Assembly (NCBI GenBank): GCA_016179005.1
Contig: JACOSF010000122.1
Coordinates: 1-6,431 of the forward strand
Length of the DNA: 6,431 nucleotides
Origin: Acidobacteriota bacterium
Lineage (GTDB): Bacteria > Acidobacteriota > Terriglobia > Acidiferrales > UBA7541
Reading direction: 5' to 3'
The position numbers and the translations under genes are program-made. Positions within the stretch are counted from its first letter, which is position 1, and each line of letters begins with the position of its first letter. Shown piece after piece: positions 4,898 to 6,431 of the stretch. Under the pieces are notes generated by a model that saw only the letters and a list, made by a program, of their open reading frames with translations, made no database searches and was not told where the DNA came from.

Positions 4898-5875
4898 CTA
4901 ACGGGCGTTGGCCACGGCGGAGGGAGGCAGCAAAGCGAGCGCGGCGGCGGCGACTTGCTGGACGCGGGCGGAGCAGGTGGAGTCGCCACCAGCGCTGCCA
5001 ATTGTGCTGCGAGAGGCGAGACGCTTTGCTTCGAGGAAATATTTTGCGGCTTGGGCGTGGTGGCCGAGTTTGGCGTGCATGTCGCCGAGGACGAGCTGGA
5101 AAACGGGATTTGTTGGATACTCCTGCACAAGCGGCTCGAGCAGAGCAACGGCTTCGGCATATTTCTGGTCGTAATTGCGTAAGTTCTTGGCGTAGTAGAA
5201 GCGCGCTTCGCCGACGGACATGTCGCCATCGCGCAGGGCGCGCTCGAGCAGGCGCGTGCCTTCCTTCTTCGTGCCGCCGGGAATGCCCATGAAGAACCGC
5301 AGGAATTTGGCCCACCAGGAAAGCGCGTCCACAAAATAATTGTAGAGACCCAGGCCGGTGTAGGCGTCGCCGAGTTCGGGATCGAGCTGCGCGGCGCGGA
5401 GGAGATACTCGCGCGCCTTCACGCCGGCACGCGCGACGGGCTTGGCTTCCACGCGCAGCCCGTACAGCCGCGCCTTCAGCGCATAGCCCATGCCGACGTA
5501 GAGATTCATTTCGGCGCTCGGTGATTTAGCGAGTTGCGCGTCGCCCAGCGCGATGGCTTTGTCGGCGAGGCGGAAGTATTCGTCGTCTTCGGGGAGTTTC
5601 CCGCGCTTGTAGGCGTCAATGGTGTTCCATTTGATTTCGCAGGCGGCGCAGTACATCTTCCACCACAGCGCGTTGACTTCAAGCAGATAGCCGAGCGGGC
5701 TATCGGGCTGGGACTGCTGCACCTTGCGGAAGAGTTCGATGGCGCGGGCCGTGTCACCGGCGTACATGTGGCGCAGGCCTTCGCGAGCTTCGGGGGGCGC
5801 GTTGAGTTTTTTGGCGGGCGCGGGCGCGGCGGCAAGAGCGAGCAGAAAAAGAAAAATGGAAGCGCGGCGAAGCAT
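4898..5875 (-). CDS. Secreted/periplasmic TPR-repeat protein
   Basis: A 325-residue protein with a Sec signal peptide: MLRR, hydrophobic core ASIFLFLLALAAA, probable cleavage after APA at about 21. Helical repeats follow: 27-56 (GLRHMYAGDTARAIELFRKV), 95-117, 151-182 (EYLLRAAQLDPELGDAYTGL), 203-231 and 235-285 (KYAEAVALLEPLVQEYPTNP, then VLGDMHAKLGHHAQAAKYFL). Between them GLYNYFVDALSWWAKFLRFFMGIPGG (175-201) is an aromatic segment I associate with a conserved acidobacterial/deltaproteobacterial TPR family. WWKMYCAACEIKW (71-83) holds a CxxC pair. The protein probably acts as an interaction scaffold in the periplasm or at the outer membrane; the partner is unknown. The ATG at 5873-5875 is chosen because it gives the complete signal peptide. 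No Shine-Dalgarno precedes it. The C-terminal tail (AAAALALLPPSAVANAR) is low-complexity. Confidence 0.85.
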   Translation of the reverse strand: MLRRASIFLFLLALAAAPAPAKKLNAPPEAREGLRHMYAGDTARAIELFRKVQQSQPDSPLGYLLEVNALWWKMYCAACEIKWNTIDAYKRGKLPEDDEYFRLADKAIALGDAQLAKSPSAEMNLYVGMGYALKARLYGLRVEAKPVARAGVKAREYLLRAAQLDPELGDAYTGLGLYNYFVDALSWWAKFLRFFMGIPGGTKKEGTRLLERALRDGDMSVGEARFYYAKNLRNYDQKYAEAVALLEPLVQEYPTNPVFQLVLGDMHAKLGHHAQAAKYFLEAKRLASRSTIGSAGGDSTCSARVQQVAAAALALLPPSAVANAR

Positions 5876-5906
5876 CGAGAATAGTTTACACGATAAAAGA
5901 AGGGGT

Positions 5907-5995
5907 CAGGTATCAGGGAAAAACCAAACGGAACCGCAGATGGACGCAGATGGACACAGATTAGAAGCGAAAAGAAAAACGGACACCTGATACCT
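5907..5995. repeat. Second inverted-repeat-bounded cassette with period-10 core
   Basis: AGGTATCAGG (5908-5917) is the exact reverse complement of CCTGATACCT (5986-5995), enclosing 68 bases. Inside is a tandem repeat of period 10: CGCAGATGGA twice (5935-5954), then CACAGATTA (5955-5963). The rest is A-rich. It fills most of the 127-base gap between the two minus-strand genes. Layout (outer inverted repeat, inner tandem words) mirrors the cassette at 865-1082. Confidence 0.7.
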
Positions 5996-6002
5996 AGAAC
6001 CT

Positions 6003-6431
6003 CTACTCCCGCGGCTTGAGCCAGCCGAGAAGGCGCGCGGCGGCGACGTACATCGCGAAACATTCCAGCGCGAAGGGCGGAAAGCCGAGGAAGCCCGGCG
6101 CGGGCATCTCGAAAAGTTTCCATTGCTGGAACATCGGAAAAATATAGACCCATTTCGCCGCGGCCCAGTTGTTCCAGAATTCCCAGAAGATGCCGCAGAC
6201 CCAGCCGGAAATCAGCAGCGCGTAGACGCGGTCGCGGTAGCCGAGCTCGAGATCGCCGAGCAGCGAGGGCAGCCGCAGGCGGTAGTTGGCGGGGTCGAGG
6301 AGAAACACGAATCCCAGCCAGACGAGCGCGAAAAGATACGCGGCGATTTCGCGCGGGAGCACCAGCGAAAGGGCAAGCATCAACGCGCCGGAAACGATCA
6401 GCGCGCGGTGGACGTTCAGAGAAAACTTTAC
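6003..6431 (-). CDS. Multi-pass membrane protein of unknown function, C-terminal part
   Basis: The minus-strand frame is open to the window edge (VKFSLNVHRALIVSGAL...), so the gene starts outside. A TTG at 6381-6383 is an internal Leu rather than a start. The visible 142 residues contain about four hydrophobic segments (11-25, 29-46, 69-86, 117-136). Strongly conserved-looking wording includes LDPANYR (45-51), SGWVCGIFWEFWNNWAAAKW (75-94), YIFPM, FEMPAPGFLGFPPFALEC (107-124) and a short cytoplasmic end WLKPRE. I recall this E-F-W-N...A-K-W...F-E-M-P...G-F-P-P-F-A-L-E pattern from uncharacterised inner-membrane proteins of Acidobacteriota and relatives; no function is known to me. The density of Trp, Glu and Pro in and next to the spans suggests a buried functional site. 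Confidence 0.75.
   Translation of the reverse strand, partial: VKFSLNVHRALIVSGALMLALSLVLPREIAAYLFALVWLGFVFLLDPANYRLRLPSLLGDLELGYRDRVYALLISGWVCGIFWEFWNNWAAAKWVYIFPMFQQWKLFEMPAPGFLGFPPFALECFAMYVAAARLLGWLKPRE

Noticed and set aside
5885..6000. Coding extension of a gene through the second cassette
   Set aside because: Frames through it read repeat translation and belong to neither neighbouring gene. The signal peptide at 5875 marks a natural N-terminus.

Overview
The window looks like a piece of a GC-rich environmental bacterial chromosome, most likely Acidobacteriota. This is an inference from protein style (large TPR proteins with characteristic C-terminal wording, a SulP/MOT1-type transporter, a HigA-like regulator) and from many short intergenic repeats of a kind I associate with that phylum. 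It was not tested by any search. Sampled 60-base stretches give about 65% GC in the transporter gene (1381-1440) and 62% in the 5' half of the reverse-strand TPR gene (5461-5520). The central segment gives 42% (3181-3240) and 45% (4501-4560).

Layout. On the + strand: (1) the 3' end of a TPR protein (to 872); (2) a repeat cassette bounded by a 29/30-matched 30-bp inverted repeat (865-1082), with a pyrimidine-rich, period-7 interior; (3) a MOT1/SulP-type molybdate/sulfate transporter (1116-2279); (4) a hairpin-rich repeat spacer; (5) a HigA-like antitoxin/XRE regulator with its own palindromic operator and strong RBS but no visible toxin (2464-2790); (6) another hairpin repeat followed by a 31-codon gene remnant; (7) a putative HExxH metalloprotein interrupted by one in-frame TGA (3022-4023). 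On the - strand, convergent with it: (8) a small single-pass membrane protein (4193-4642); (9) a secreted TPR protein (4898-5875); (10) the 3' end of a multi-pass membrane protein that runs off the window (6003-6431).

No operon or dedicated multi-gene system stands out. Nearly every gene is separated from the next by repeats. The interrupted metalloprotein and the small membrane protein together form a lower-GC insert (about 3000-4870) that may have been acquired. The most unusual material is the repeats: at least two inverted-repeat-bounded cassettes, period-7 and period-10 tandem words at several separate sites, and gene ends that appear to be built from repeat sequence. The most testable single observation is the in-frame TGA in the metalloprotein gene.
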